The position numbers were made by a program, and so were the translations under genes. Below are positions 7,235-14,234 of a stretch of 17,105 nt of DNA, piece by piece; position 1 is the stretch's first letter; the number at the start of each line of letters is the position of its first letter. The notes under the pieces are model-generated. The model ran no database searches and was not told the DNA's origin. It was given only the letters and a program-made list of their open reading frames with translations. The stretch comes from RGIG5472 sp051867615 (GTDB lineage: Bacteria > Bacillota > Clostridia > Oscillospirales > Oscillospiraceae): positions 1 to 17,105 of the forward strand of contig JBJDYU010000019.1 of NCBI GenBank assembly GCA_051867615.1, written 5' to 3'.

Positions 7235-7663
7235 ATGCCGAAGGGAATTCCGGGAAAAGGGAAGCAGTGGATCCTGGGACTGCTGCTGACGCTGCTGCTG
7301 TATGGACTTGCGCCGCTGCTGTTCGCCTGGTTCGCCGTCAGGGGCTGGATGGACGCGCAGAAGCTGCTGGTGCCGATGGCGCTGTCCGCCGCGCTGTCCG
7401 CCGCCGTGGGCGGACTGTATCTCACAAGGCGCGGAGGGCTGAGCGTCTTTATCGCGGCGCTGCTGGCGGGGCCGGGCGCGCAGCTCATCGCCGCGCTCAT
7501 CGGCTATCTCGCCTTCGGCAGAGTCGAATGGGGGAGCAACCGCTGGCTGCTGCCTGTGGCGGGTTTTGCGGGGGCGCTGGCCGCAGGATTGCTTTTCTCT
7601 CGCCGGACAGGGCGGAAGCGGACGGAGCGGAGCCGGGGCGCCGGGCGAAACCGGCGAAAATGA
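7235..7663 (+). CDS. Small membrane protein, YrzE/TIGR04086 (DUF3792) type
   Basis: The 142-aa product has a short basic N-terminus (MPKGIPGKGK), four likely transmembrane helices (about residues 11-33, 43-61, 66-90 and 103-121) and an Arg-rich C-terminal tail. No catalytic motif is visible. In Bacillus subtilis the gene after yajC (yrbF) is yrzE, a small four-helix membrane protein of this kind. Family membership here rests on that position, the size and topology rather than on a recognised sequence motif. The function of the family is unknown. Translation is probably limited by the hairpin overlapping its ribosome binding site. The ORF is not strongly coupled to the next gene, which lies 366 bases away. 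Confidence 0.65.
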   Translation: MPKGIPGKGKQWILGLLLTLLLYGLAPLLFAWFAVRGWMDAQKLLVPMALSAALSAAVGGLYLTRRGGLSVFIAALLAGPGAQLIAALIGYLAFGRVEWGSNRWLLPVAGFAGALAAGLLFSRRTGRKRTERSRGAGRNRRK

Positions 7664-8029
7664 GAGAGGGACGCTGTGGTAATAATTCACAAAAAATGGG
7701 CCGGACGGCGATGGCGGAGCGCCGGAGGGCGGAGGAGCGCCGTCATTTTGACGGAAGGGGAGCGGGGGCACATCTTGACAGGCACGGCCCCGCCGCCCCA
7801 CAAGATATGGAAAACGGAAGCGGGCGAAGCGGCAAATCCCCACTTTTATTTACGAAGTTTACATAAAGTTATTTACATAATATTTTGGCATAATCCACAA
7901 AGTTTGCTTTTTCGCGGCTTTTTCCCTTGCGCAAAAAGCAATATTGCCATATTATTAAGGAAGCATTGGTTTACAAATCTATCGTCTGTTTTCCGATCCG
8001 CCGCATAGAATAGGATGCGAGGTGAGATC
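7664..8029. other. Intergenic region with an A+T-rich core before the spoIIM-like gene
   Basis: No convincing gene lies here. A 110-codon ORF spanning most of it has no ribosome binding site and no recognisable protein features. The first half is G+C-rich, with a small hairpin CCGTCA/TGACGG (7741-7755). The second half (about 7845-7990) is strikingly A+T-rich for this genome. It carries TTTACATAA twice with 14-base spacing (7858-7866 and 7872-7880) and TTTAC again at 7849. A weak sigma-A match is TTTACA (7858) with TATTTT (7881) 17 bases on. I could not assign a sporulation-type sigma-E promoter with confidence. It is probably the control region of the spoIIM-like/xerD pair. Confidence 0.5.
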
Positions 8030-8662
8030 ATGCAGACTGCCAGCCGTTTGAAAGCCCGGCCTGTGGAGAGACGCTCTCTGCTGTCGCTGGGGCTTTTTGG
8101 CCTTTGTTTTTTGTTGGGCCTGTATTTGGGACAGGTCGTTTCCGCGCGGCAGGCGGCGGTCGTGTCGCAGGAGCTGGGTCAGTACCTGACCGGCTATGTG
8201 GAGCTGTCGCCGGGCTATCCGCTGTCCATGGGCAGCTTTCTTACGTCGTTTCTGGTCTATTTCCGCTATCCGCTTCTGGCGTTTTTGCTGGGCTTTGCCT
8301 CTTTTGGGGTGCTCCTGCTTCCCGTTCTCAGCGTGCTGCTGGCCTTTTCCTTTTCCTACTCCGTCTGCTGCTTCGTGGCGGCCTTTGGGGAGAAGGGGAT
8401 CGTGCTGGCCCTGGCGGTGCTGGGGCTGCGCTACGCGCTGACGCTGCCGTGCTATACCCTGCTGGCGGAGCAGTCCCTGCGCAGCTCGGCGGAGCTGGCG
8501 CGGTATACCTTCGGGCAGGGCAGGCGGAGTGCTGCGCCGCTGTACGGGCGCGGCTTTTTCACCCGCTTTTTTATCTGCGCGGCGGTGCTGGCCGCCGGCG
8601 CGCTGCTGGACGTCTGGCTGACGCCCTGGCTGCTGCAGTTGGCGGGAGGCGGGCTGTCCTGA
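8030..8662 (+). CDS. spoIIM: SpoIIM-like membrane protein (stage II sporulation protein M family)
   Basis: SpoIIM is an integral membrane protein of the mother cell that holds the SpoIID/SpoIIP peptidoglycan hydrolases during engulfment. From the ATG at 8030 the product is 210 aa; an ATG five codons earlier lacks a ribosome binding site, whereas 8030 has GAGGTGA six bases before it. About five transmembrane helices are visible, in a short-N-terminus, helix, extracellular loop, helix-cluster pattern, with the conserved-looking stretch LRYALTLPCYTLLAEQSL. It is followed after 34 bases by xerD; in Bacillus, spoIIM and the xerD homologue ripX are separated only by fur. That synteny supports the call. 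The sequence is divergent, so it could be a broader SpoIIM-superfamily protein. Confidence 0.72.
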   Translation: MQTASRLKARPVERRSLLSLGLFGLCFLLGLYLGQVVSARQAAVVSQELGQYLTGYVELSPGYPLSMGSFLTSFLVYFRYPLLAFLLGFASFGVLLLPVLSVLLAFSFSYSVCCFVAAFGEKGIVLALAVLGLRYALTLPCYTLLAEQSLRSSAELARYTFGQGRRSAAPLYGRGFFTRFFICAAVLAAGALLDVWLTPWLLQLAGGGLS

Positions 8663-8696
8663 AATCACAACAATCTTTCGGAAAGGGGGAGGCGTT

Positions 8697-9581
8697 TTGA
8701 GCGATTATATTCAAGACTACCAGGGCTATCTGGAGCACGAAAAGCGCTCCTCTCCCAACACGGTCAGCTCCTATGTCCGGGACCTGCACCAGTTTCAGGA
8801 GTATCTCCGGGACAGCGGAAAGACGGACCTGCGGCGGGTCAAAAAGGAGCAGGTGCAGGCCTACACGGACTGGATGCTGAGCCACGGCAAGTCTCCCGCC
8901 TCCGTCACCCGCTCTCTGGTGTCGCTGAAATCGTTCTATGCCTATCTCATGACACGCTCTCTGGTCAAGACCAATCCCGCAAGAGGGATCACCACCGCCA
9001 AGGTGGAGCGCAAGTACCCCCAGATCCTGACGAGCAAGGAAGTGGAGCTGTTTCTGGAGCAGCCTCAGTGCGTGGACGCCAAGGGCATCCGGGACCATGC
9101 CATGCTGGAGCTGCTGTATGCCACGGGCATCCGCGTCAGCGAGCTGATCTCTCTTGACGTGGCGGACGTGAATCTCAGCGCCGGCTTCATCCGCTGCGAG
9201 AGCCGGGGCAAGAGCCGCATCATCCCGCTGTACCATATGGCGGTGAAGGCGCTGCAGGACTATCTGAAGGACGTCCGTCCCCAGCTCATCGCGGACGAGG
9301 CGGAGGAGGCCTTGTTCGTCAACATGAACGGCGAGCGTATGAGCCGCCAGGGCTTTTGGAAGATCATCAAGTTCTATCAGGAAAAGGCCCAGATCCACAA
9401 GGATATCACACCCCACACCCTGCGCCATTCCTTCGCGGTGCATCTGCTGGAAAACGGCGCGGACCTGCACGCCATACAGGAGATGCTGGGCCACGCGGAT
9501 ATCTCCTCCACCCAGATCTATACCCATGTGGTGAAGAATCAGCTGAAGGACGTGTACAACAAGGCCCACCCCAGGGCGTAA
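8697..9581 (+). CDS. xerD: Tyrosine recombinase XerD-type
   Basis: Xer recombinases resolve chromosome dimers at dif sites at the division septum. The 294-aa product starts at TTG 8697, seven bases after GGGGGAGG. It has an N-terminal SAM-like core-binding domain (about 1-85, with LSHGKSPASVTRSLVSLKSF) and a C-terminal catalytic domain. The catalytic set is complete: R146 (ATGIRVSEL), K172 (SRGKSR), H240 and R243 (HTLRHSF), H266 (LGHADIS) and nucleophile Y275 (TQIYTHV). Its position after the spoIIM-like gene, its length and the lack of mobile-element neighbours argue for the housekeeping enzyme rather than a phage integrase. XerC and XerD are hard to separate by motif; I choose XerD from synteny. 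Confidence 0.9.
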   Translation: MSDYIQDYQGYLEHEKRSSPNTVSSYVRDLHQFQEYLRDSGKTDLRRVKKEQVQAYTDWMLSHGKSPASVTRSLVSLKSFYAYLMTRSLVKTNPARGITTAKVERKYPQILTSKEVELFLEQPQCVDAKGIRDHAMLELLYATGIRVSELISLDVADVNLSAGFIRCESRGKSRIIPLYHMAVKALQDYLKDVRPQLIADEAEEALFVNMNGERMSRQGFWKIIKFYQEKAQIHKDITPHTLRHSFAVHLLENGADLHAIQEMLGHADISSTQIYTHVVKNQLKDVYNKAHPRA

Positions 9582-9592
9582 CGCTACATAAG

Positions 9593-9629
9593 CCGGACTT
9601 TCCCTTTTCGGGAAGGCCCGGTTTTCTTT
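9593..9629 (+). terminator. Intrinsic terminator after xerD
   Basis: The arms 9593-9604 and 9610-9621 pair with one mismatch around TTTTC and are followed by TTTTCTTTT. This separates the spoIIM-xerD unit from the ruv operon. Confidence 0.88.
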
Positions 9630-9655
9630 TCCGCCGGAGGGCGCAAAAGTGGCTA

Positions 9656-9685
9656 TTGCGAAACCATACCCCGGTTTGGTATAAT
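9656..9685 (+). promoter_or_regulatory. Sigma-A promoter of the ruvCAB operon
   Basis: TTGCGA (9656-9661), an 18-base spacer and a perfect TATAAT (9680-9685) preceded by TGG, an extended -10 element. No Firmicutes-type LexA box (GAAC-N4-GTTC) overlaps it, so SOS control is not supported by the sequence. Confidence 0.8.
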
Positions 9686-9695
9686 ACAATTTACG

Positions 9696-9721
9696 GGCGG
9701 ACCGGCCATGTCCGGACCGCC
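9696..9721 (+). promoter_or_regulatory. Hairpin at the extreme 5' end of the ruvC transcript
   Basis: GGCGG-A-CCGG (9696-9705) pairs with CCGG-A-CCGCC (9712-9721) around CCATGT, with one A-A mismatch. Transcription would begin near 9691-9693, so this stem forms the first bases of the mRNA. It could stabilise the transcript or be an operator; there is no T run after it. Confidence 0.55.
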
Positions 9722-9759
9722 GCTATGTGACGCTTAAGGCAAAGAGGAGGGAGCTGACC

Positions 9760-10272
9760 GTGCGTATCCTTGGCATCGACCCCGGCGTGGCCATCGTGGG
9801 CTTCGGCCTGATCGAGTCGGAGCGGGGCCGGGACACCATGCTCCGCTATGGAGCCATCACCACGCCGGCGGGCCTGCCTCTGGCCAAGCGCCTGTACCAG
9901 ATCGAGCGGGACATGGAGGAGCTGCTGCGCCTGACGGAGCCGGAGGTCATGGCGGTGGAGGAGCTGTTCTTCACCAACAACATCACCACCGGCATCGCTG
10001 TGGCCCATGGCCGCGGCGTCCTCCTCGCCACGGCGGAGCGCATGGGCGTGCCGCTGTACGAGTACACCCCCATGCAGGTCAAACAGGCCGTGGTGGGCTA
10101 CGGCAAGGCGGAGAAGCGGCAGGTCATGGATATGACCCGGCGGCTGCTGCGCCTGAGCGACGTGCCCCGCCCGGATGACGCGGCGGACGCGCTGGCTATC
10201 GCGCTCTGCCACGCGCGCTGCGCCACCTCGCTTTTGCAAAAGCAGAACCTTGCCGCCAAACAGACCATTTAA
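9760..10272 (+). CDS. ruvC: Holliday junction endonuclease RuvC
   Basis: RuvC cuts Holliday junctions processed by RuvAB. From the GTG at 9760 it has 170 aa, the usual size; this start follows AGAGGAGG (9743-9750) and gives the canonical RILGIDPG terminus. An earlier in-frame GTG at 9727 is rejected because it precedes that ribosome binding site. The four acidic catalytic residues are visible: D7 (GIDPG), E67 (MAVEELFF), D140 and D143 (RPDDAADALA). It is the first gene of ruvC-ruvA-small gene-ruvB and lies 12 bases before ruvA. Confidence 0.97.
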   Translation: MRILGIDPGVAIVGFGLIESERGRDTMLRYGAITTPAGLPLAKRLYQIERDMEELLRLTEPEVMAVEELFFTNNITTGIAVAHGRGVLLATAERMGVPLYEYTPMQVKQAVVGYGKAEKRQVMDMTRRLLRLSDVPRPDDAADALAIALCHARCATSLLQKQNLAAKQTI

Positions 10273-10284
10273 GGAGTCCCAGCC

Positions 10285-10884
10285 ATGCTGTACTTTGTAG
10301 AGGGCGCTGTCGCCCTGTTGGATCAGAATCTCGCGGTCATCGACTGCGGCGGCGTGGGCTATGCCTGCGCCACCACCAACCACACCCTGTCCCGGCTCAG
10401 AAAAGGGGAGAGGGTCAGGCTCTATACATACTTAAACGTCCGGGAGGACGCGGTGGAGCTGTTCGGCTTCGATACCCAGCGGGAGCTGGCGTGCTTCCGC
10501 CAGCTCATCGGCGTCTCCGGCGTGGGGCCCAAGGCGGCTCTGGCCATTCTCAGCGCCGTCACGCCGGACGCGCTGGCCTTCGCCGTCCTCTCCGGGGATG
10601 AGAAGGCCCTTACCGCCGCGCCGGGCGTGGGCAAGAAGATCGCCCAGCGCATCATCCTGGAGCTGAAGGATAAGATGTCTCAGGCGGAGAGCGGCGCGGG
10701 CTTCGCCGTCCCCGCCGCCGGACAGACGGTGCTGGCGAGCAAAGCCTCCGAGGCCACCGCGGCCCTGGCGGTGCTGGGCTATTCCGCACAGGACGCCGCT
10801 GCCGCGCTGAAGGGGCTGGACGTGGAGGGCCTGCCGCTGGAGGAGATCATCCGCCAGGCGCTGAAAAGGATGGCGCGGGCATGA
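10285..10884 (+). CDS. ruvA: Holliday junction-binding protein RuvA
   Basis: RuvA tetramers bind four-way junctions and load the RuvB motors. The 199-aa product has an N-terminal OB-fold domain (1-62, starting MLYFVEGAV and ending AVELFGF), two helix-hairpin-helix motifs (IGVSGVGPKAALAIL at about 75-89 and APGVGKKIAQRII at about 112-124) and a C-terminal RuvB-binding domain (about 150-199, ending LEEIIRQALKRM). The start follows AAGGAG shortly after the ruvC stop. Its stop codon overlaps the start of the following 52-codon gene (ATGA), suggesting translational coupling. Confidence 0.98.
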   Translation: MLYFVEGAVALLDQNLAVIDCGGVGYACATTNHTLSRLRKGERVRLYTYLNVREDAVELFGFDTQRELACFRQLIGVSGVGPKAALAILSAVTPDALAFAVLSGDEKALTAAPGVGKKIAQRIILELKDKMSQAESGAGFAVPAAGQTVLASKASEATAALAVLGYSAQDAAAALKGLDVEGLPLEEIIRQALKRMARA

Positions 10885-11039
10885 GCGAGAAAAAGACGCA
10901 GGCCGCGAAGTCCGGCATCACCTTCGGCTCCTGCCTTGCCATGGTCATTTCCTATACCACCTGGCGCTCTGTGGGCTGGGCCATCATCCACGGCCTTATG
11001 AGCTGGGTCTATGTCATTTACTTCATCCTGCGGTACTGA
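10881..11039 (+). CDS. 52-aa membrane peptide of unknown function between ruvA and ruvB
   Basis: The gene begins ATG at 10881, overlapping the ruvA stop by four bases, with AAGGA (10866-10870) upstream. The product has a basic, hydrophilic start (MSEKKTQAAKSG), then a hydrophobic stretch TFGSCLAMVISYTTW, a short RSVGW turn and a second one ending in GLMSWVYVIYFILRY. One to two membrane segments are likely. Its stop codon overlaps the ruvB Shine-Dalgarno sequence GAGGAGG (11038-11044), so ruvA, this gene and ruvB look translationally linked. Base composition and codon choice match the neighbours, and the gene fills the whole ruvA-ruvB gap, which favours a real coding sequence. I do not recognise a function. 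A WAIxHG...WxYVIYxxL pattern occurs in small uncharacterised Firmicutes and Bacteroidetes proteins, by my recollection only. Confidence 0.75.
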   Translation: MSEKKTQAAKSGITFGSCLAMVISYTTWRSVGWAIIHGLMSWVYVIYFILRY

Positions 11040-11051
11040 GGAGGCGAGGGT

Positions 11052-12110
11052 TTGAGCATCGATTTCGGAAACGACATTTACGGCGAGCCGCTGGTCTCCA
11101 AGACCATCCTGCCGGAGGATGCGAATGAGGGAAACCTCCGCCCTAAGAGCCTGGAGGACTATATCGGCCAGCAGAAGGCCAAGGAGAACCTCTCCGTCTT
11201 CATCCAGGCGGCGAAGCAGCGCACGGAGCCGCTGGACCATGTGCTGCTCCACGGCCCGCCGGGTCTCGGCAAGACCACCCTCGCGGGCATCATCGCCGCG
11301 GAGATGGGGGTCAATATCCGCATCACCTCCGGCCCTGCTATCGAAAAGGCGGGAGATCTGGCGGCGCTGCTGACGAACCTCAATGAAAACGACATCCTGT
11401 TTGTGGATGAGATCCACCGGCTGAACCGTTCGGTGGAGGAGATTTTGTATCCCGCCATGGAGGATTACGCCCTGGACATCATCATCGGCAAGGGCCCCTC
11501 CGCCAACTCCATCCGTCTGGACCTGCCGAAGTTCACCCTCATCGGGGCCACCACCCGGGCGGGCCAGCTCTCCGCGCCGCTGCGGGACCGCTTCGGCGTA
11601 ACGCTGCGGCTGGAGCTGTACACGGCGGAGGAGCTGAGCCGGATCGTGACGCGCAGCGCCCATATCCTCCGCGTCCCCATCGAGGAGAGCGGCGCCGCCG
11701 AGATCGCGAAACGCTCCCGCGGCACGCCCCGCATCGCCAACCGCCTGCTGCGCCGCGTCCGTGACTTTGCCCAGGTGAAGGCGGACGGCGTTATTACCGA
11801 GGCGGTGGCGGATGAGGCCCTTTCCGCTCTTGAGATCGACTATCTGGGGCTGGACCCCATCGACCGGCGGATGCTGGGCGCTATCATCGGGCAGTACGGC
11901 GGCGGCCCGGTGGGGCTGGAGACGCTGGCCGCCACCATCGGCGAGGAGTCGGTGACGCTGGAGGACGTGTATGAGCCGTATCTGATGCAGCTGGGCTTCC
12001 TCAGCCGCACGCCGCGGGGCCGCTGCGCCACGCGGAAGGCCTATGAGCATCTGCACCTCCCCGTTCCCGGGGACGGCGCCGCCGGCGCCATGGAGCAGCT
12101 CACCATCTGA
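11052..12110 (+). CDS. ruvB: Holliday junction branch-migration ATPase RuvB
   Basis: RuvB is the hexameric AAA+ motor that drives branch migration with RuvA. The 352-aa product starts at TTG 11052, seven bases after GAGGAGG; the next residues (SIDFGND...) fit the variable N-terminus of the family, followed by LRPKSLEDYIGQ. Walker A is GPPGLGKTT (68-76), Walker B LFVDE (116-120), sensor 1 GATTRAG (165-171) and the arginine-finger region PLRDRFG (176-182). The C-terminal winged helix ends with LGFLSRTPRGRCATRKAYEHL. No key residue is missing. It is the last ruv gene; glmM follows after 28 bases with no terminator. Confidence 0.98.
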   Translation: MSIDFGNDIYGEPLVSKTILPEDANEGNLRPKSLEDYIGQQKAKENLSVFIQAAKQRTEPLDHVLLHGPPGLGKTTLAGIIAAEMGVNIRITSGPAIEKAGDLAALLTNLNENDILFVDEIHRLNRSVEEILYPAMEDYALDIIIGKGPSANSIRLDLPKFTLIGATTRAGQLSAPLRDRFGVTLRLELYTAEELSRIVTRSAHILRVPIEESGAAEIAKRSRGTPRIANRLLRRVRDFAQVKADGVITEAVADEALSALEIDYLGLDPIDRRMLGAIIGQYGGGPVGLETLAATIGEESVTLEDVYEPYLMQLGFLSRTPRGRCATRKAYEHLHLPVPGDGAAGAMEQLTI

Positions 12111-12138
12111 GTATCAAGAGGATCAGGAGAATTTATAT

Positions 12139-13488
12139 ATGGGAAAACTGTTTGGAACAGACGGCATCCGCGGCGTCGTGGGAGAAAACCTGACCGCTGA
12201 CCTTGCATACCGCGTGGGTCAGGCGGTGGCCACCGTCCTGACGGAGGAGATAGGAAAGGCCCCGGTCATCACCATCGGCAAGGATACCCGCATTTCCTCC
12301 GATATGCTGGAGTCCGCCCTCATGGCGGGCATCTGCTCCGTGGGCGGCAGCGTGATCCCTCTCGGGACCATCCCCACGCCGGCGGTGGCCTTTCTCACCG
12401 TGCAGCAGGGGGCGGACGCGGGCATCGTCATCTCCGCCTCCCACAACCCCTTTGAGCATAACGGCATCAAGGTCTTCAACGGCAGCGGCTACAAGCTGCC
12501 CGACGCCACGGAGCAGAAGGTGGAGGAAAAGCTCCTCTCCGGCGCGCCCATAGCGGAGAAGAAAGGCGGAGAGATCGGCCGCCGCTATCACGGTATGCGC
12601 CAGCTGAAGAAGGACTATATCCACCATCTGCGCTCCTCCATTGAAAGCGACCTTTCCGGTATGCGCATTCTGGTGGACTGCGCCTGCGGCGCAGCCAGCG
12701 CCACCGCGCCGGAGCTGTTCGGCCTGCTCAACGCCCATGCGGCGTTCATCGCCACGGAGCCGGACGGCGTCAACATCAACGACCGCTGCGGCTCCACCCA
12801 TCTGGAGCGGCTGGCGGAGGAAGTGGTGGCCGGCGGCTACGACGTGGGCGTGGCCTTTGACGGCGACGCGGACCGCTGCCTGCTGGTGGATGAGACCGGC
12901 GCCGTCATCGACGGCGACAAGGTCATGGCCATCTGCGGCCTGGACCGAAAGCGCAAGGGCAGGCTCTCCGGCAACACCATCGTGGCTACCGTCATGTCCA
13001 ACCTGGGCCTGCACGAATTCTGCGCCTCTCACGGCATCGACCTGGTCTGCACCGGGGTAGGGGACCGCAACGTGCTGGAGAAAATGCTGGAATGCGGCTA
13101 CGCCGTGGGCGGCGAGCAGTCCGGCCATACCATCTTCCGGGAATTCGCCACCACGGGCGACGGCGAACTGACGGCCCTGCAATTTCTGCAGGTGCTGCAT
13201 GAGAGCGGGAAGAAGGCCTCGGAGCTGGCCGCTGTCTGCCCCCAGTATCCCCAGGTGCTGAAAAACGTGCAGCTCGAGAACGTGGCAGGCCGCAAGGAGC
13301 AGGTCATGGGATCGCCCGCTCTGCGGGAGGCCATACAGCGGCAGGAGCAGGACTTCGGCGGAGAGGGGCGGCTGCTGATCCGCGCCTCCGGCACGGAGCC
13401 GCTGATCCGCGTCATGGTGGAGGCGAAGACCGTGGAACTGGCCGAGTCCGTGGCGGACCGCTTCGTGGCTTTGGTCAAGTCGCTGTGA
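12139..13488 (+). CDS. glmM: Phosphoglucosamine mutase GlmM
   Basis: GlmM converts glucosamine-6-phosphate to glucosamine-1-phosphate on the way to UDP-GlcNAc, the precursor of peptidoglycan. From ATG 12139 it is 449 aa, starting MGKLFGTDGIRG, the classic terminus; an in-frame extension upstream runs through the end of ruvB and is rejected. The phosphoserine is S101 in SASHNP, the magnesium loop is DGDADR (D241, D243, D245), the sugar-recognition loop is GGEQSGH and the phosphate-binding loop is RASGTEPLIRV. A moderate AGGAGA site (12125-12130) precedes it. It is the downstream neighbour of ruvB and probably shares the transcript. No terminator hairpin follows, only an A+T-rich stretch that holds the next promoter. 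Confidence 0.98.
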   Translation: MGKLFGTDGIRGVVGENLTADLAYRVGQAVATVLTEEIGKAPVITIGKDTRISSDMLESALMAGICSVGGSVIPLGTIPTPAVAFLTVQQGADAGIVISASHNPFEHNGIKVFNGSGYKLPDATEQKVEEKLLSGAPIAEKKGGEIGRRYHGMRQLKKDYIHHLRSSIESDLSGMRILVDCACGAASATAPELFGLLNAHAAFIATEPDGVNINDRCGSTHLERLAEEVVAGGYDVGVAFDGDADRCLLVDETGAVIDGDKVMAICGLDRKRKGRLSGNTIVATVMSNLGLHEFCASHGIDLVCTGVGDRNVLEKMLECGYAVGGEQSGHTIFREFATTGDGELTALQFLQVLHESGKKASELAAVCPQYPQVLKNVQLENVAGRKEQVMGSPALREAIQRQEQDFGGEGRLLIRASGTEPLIRVMVEAKTVELAESVADRFVALVKSL

Positions 13489-13524
13489 AGCGCACCAAAA
13501 TCCACAAAAAATTGTTAAAAAAGC

Positions 13525-13554
13525 TTGACAAATTTGAAACAAATTCTTTATAAT
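13525..13554 (+). promoter_or_regulatory. Consensus promoter of the SigH-like gene with inverted repeat in the spacer
   Basis: Both hexamers are perfect: TTGACA (13525-13530) and TATAAT (13549-13554), spaced 18 bases, with an A+T-rich upstream region. The spacer contains AATTTG-AAA-CAAATT (13531-13545), a perfect 6-base inverted repeat that could bind a repressor. The -10 box ends only 10 bases before the ATG at 13565, so the predicted mRNA has almost no leader. Confidence 0.85.
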
Positions 13555-13564
13555 AAGTACTGTT

Positions 13565-14194
13565 ATGGAAGAACGTTTGGAAAGCCTGACGGCACTGAGC
13601 GATGAGGAGCTTGGCGGTCTCGCCGCTTCCGGCCGCGCCGCGGCGGAGGAGCTTCTCGTCCTGCGGTATACCCGCCTGGTCCGCGCACGGGCCCACTCCC
13701 TGTATCTGGTGGGAGGGGACAGCGAGGATCTGATCCAGGAGGGGATGATCGGGCTGCTTCACGCCATTCGTTCCTATGACTCCGCAAAAGCAGCCTCCTT
13801 TCGCACCTTTGCGGAGACCTGTGTCCGCAACCGCTTGTATTCCGTGCTGCGCTCCGCCAACAGCGAGAGGCAGGCGGCGCTGAATCAATCGGTCTCCTTT
13901 GATACCCCTTTCTTTGATGGCAACTCCTATGCCCCGGATGTCCCGCGATACGCCTCCTCCAATCCAGAGGATCTGGTCATCGATGAGGAGCGGTTTTCCG
14001 CACTTTTCGCCGGTATCCAAAAGCAACTGTCCGCATTTGAAGGGAAGGTTTTAGGGTATTATTTGCAAGGCTATTCCTGTCGGGAGATCGCCGGACTGAC
14101 CGGCCGTTCCCCGAAGTCTGTGGACAACGCTGTGCAGCGCCTTCGGCGCAAGATCGAGCGGCATCTTTTTCCCGGCGAAATCAGCGGAAGCTGA
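13565..14194 (+). CDS. RNA polymerase sigma factor, SigH (Spo0H)-like
   Basis: The 209-aa product is a sigma-70 family factor of the short SigH type. Region 2 (about 35-105) contains DSEDLIQEGMIGLLHAIRSYD (52-72) and SFRTFAETCVRNRLYSVLRSA, the core- and -10-binding helices. Region 4 (about 150-200) holds the helix-turn-helix GYSCREIAGLTGRSPKSVDNAVQR. Region 3 is reduced to a short linker, as in SigH. In Bacillus, SigH (218 aa) controls entry into sporulation. Here the gene lies beside glmM, not in the usual rlmB-secE-nusG neighbourhood, so a SigH paralogue is possible. No Shine-Dalgarno sequence precedes the ATG and its promoter lies immediately upstream. A TTG at codon 5 is an alternative start with only a weak GGAAGA site. 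Confidence 0.82.
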   Translation: MEERLESLTALSDEELGGLAASGRAAAEELLVLRYTRLVRARAHSLYLVGGDSEDLIQEGMIGLLHAIRSYDSAKAASFRTFAETCVRNRLYSVLRSANSERQAALNQSVSFDTPFFDGNSYAPDVPRYASSNPEDLVIDEERFSALFAGIQKQLSAFEGKVLGYYLQGYSCREIAGLTGRSPKSVDNAVQRLRRKIERHLFPGEISGS

Positions 14195-14234
14195 TCGCAA
14201 TATATTCTTTTCTAATCTAAGAGAGGGCAGAATC

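Noticed and set aside
5993..7843. 616-codon minus-strand ORF over tgt, yajC and the YrzE-like gene
   Set aside because: It runs antisense through three well-supported genes and an intrinsic terminator, and shows no domain.
7676..8008. 110-codon ORF in the gap before the spoIIM-like gene
   Set aside because: No ribosome binding site, abrupt change of composition midway and no recognisable features; more likely control DNA.
8697..9581. Tyrosine recombinase as sign of an integrated mobile element
   Set aside because: No attachment-site repeats, excisionase or cargo genes nearby; synteny with spoIIM and full housekeeping-type length indicate chromosomal XerD.
9656..9760. LexA/SOS box upstream of ruvC
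   Set aside because: Looked for GAAC-N4-GTTC-type sequences; none found in the promoter or leader.
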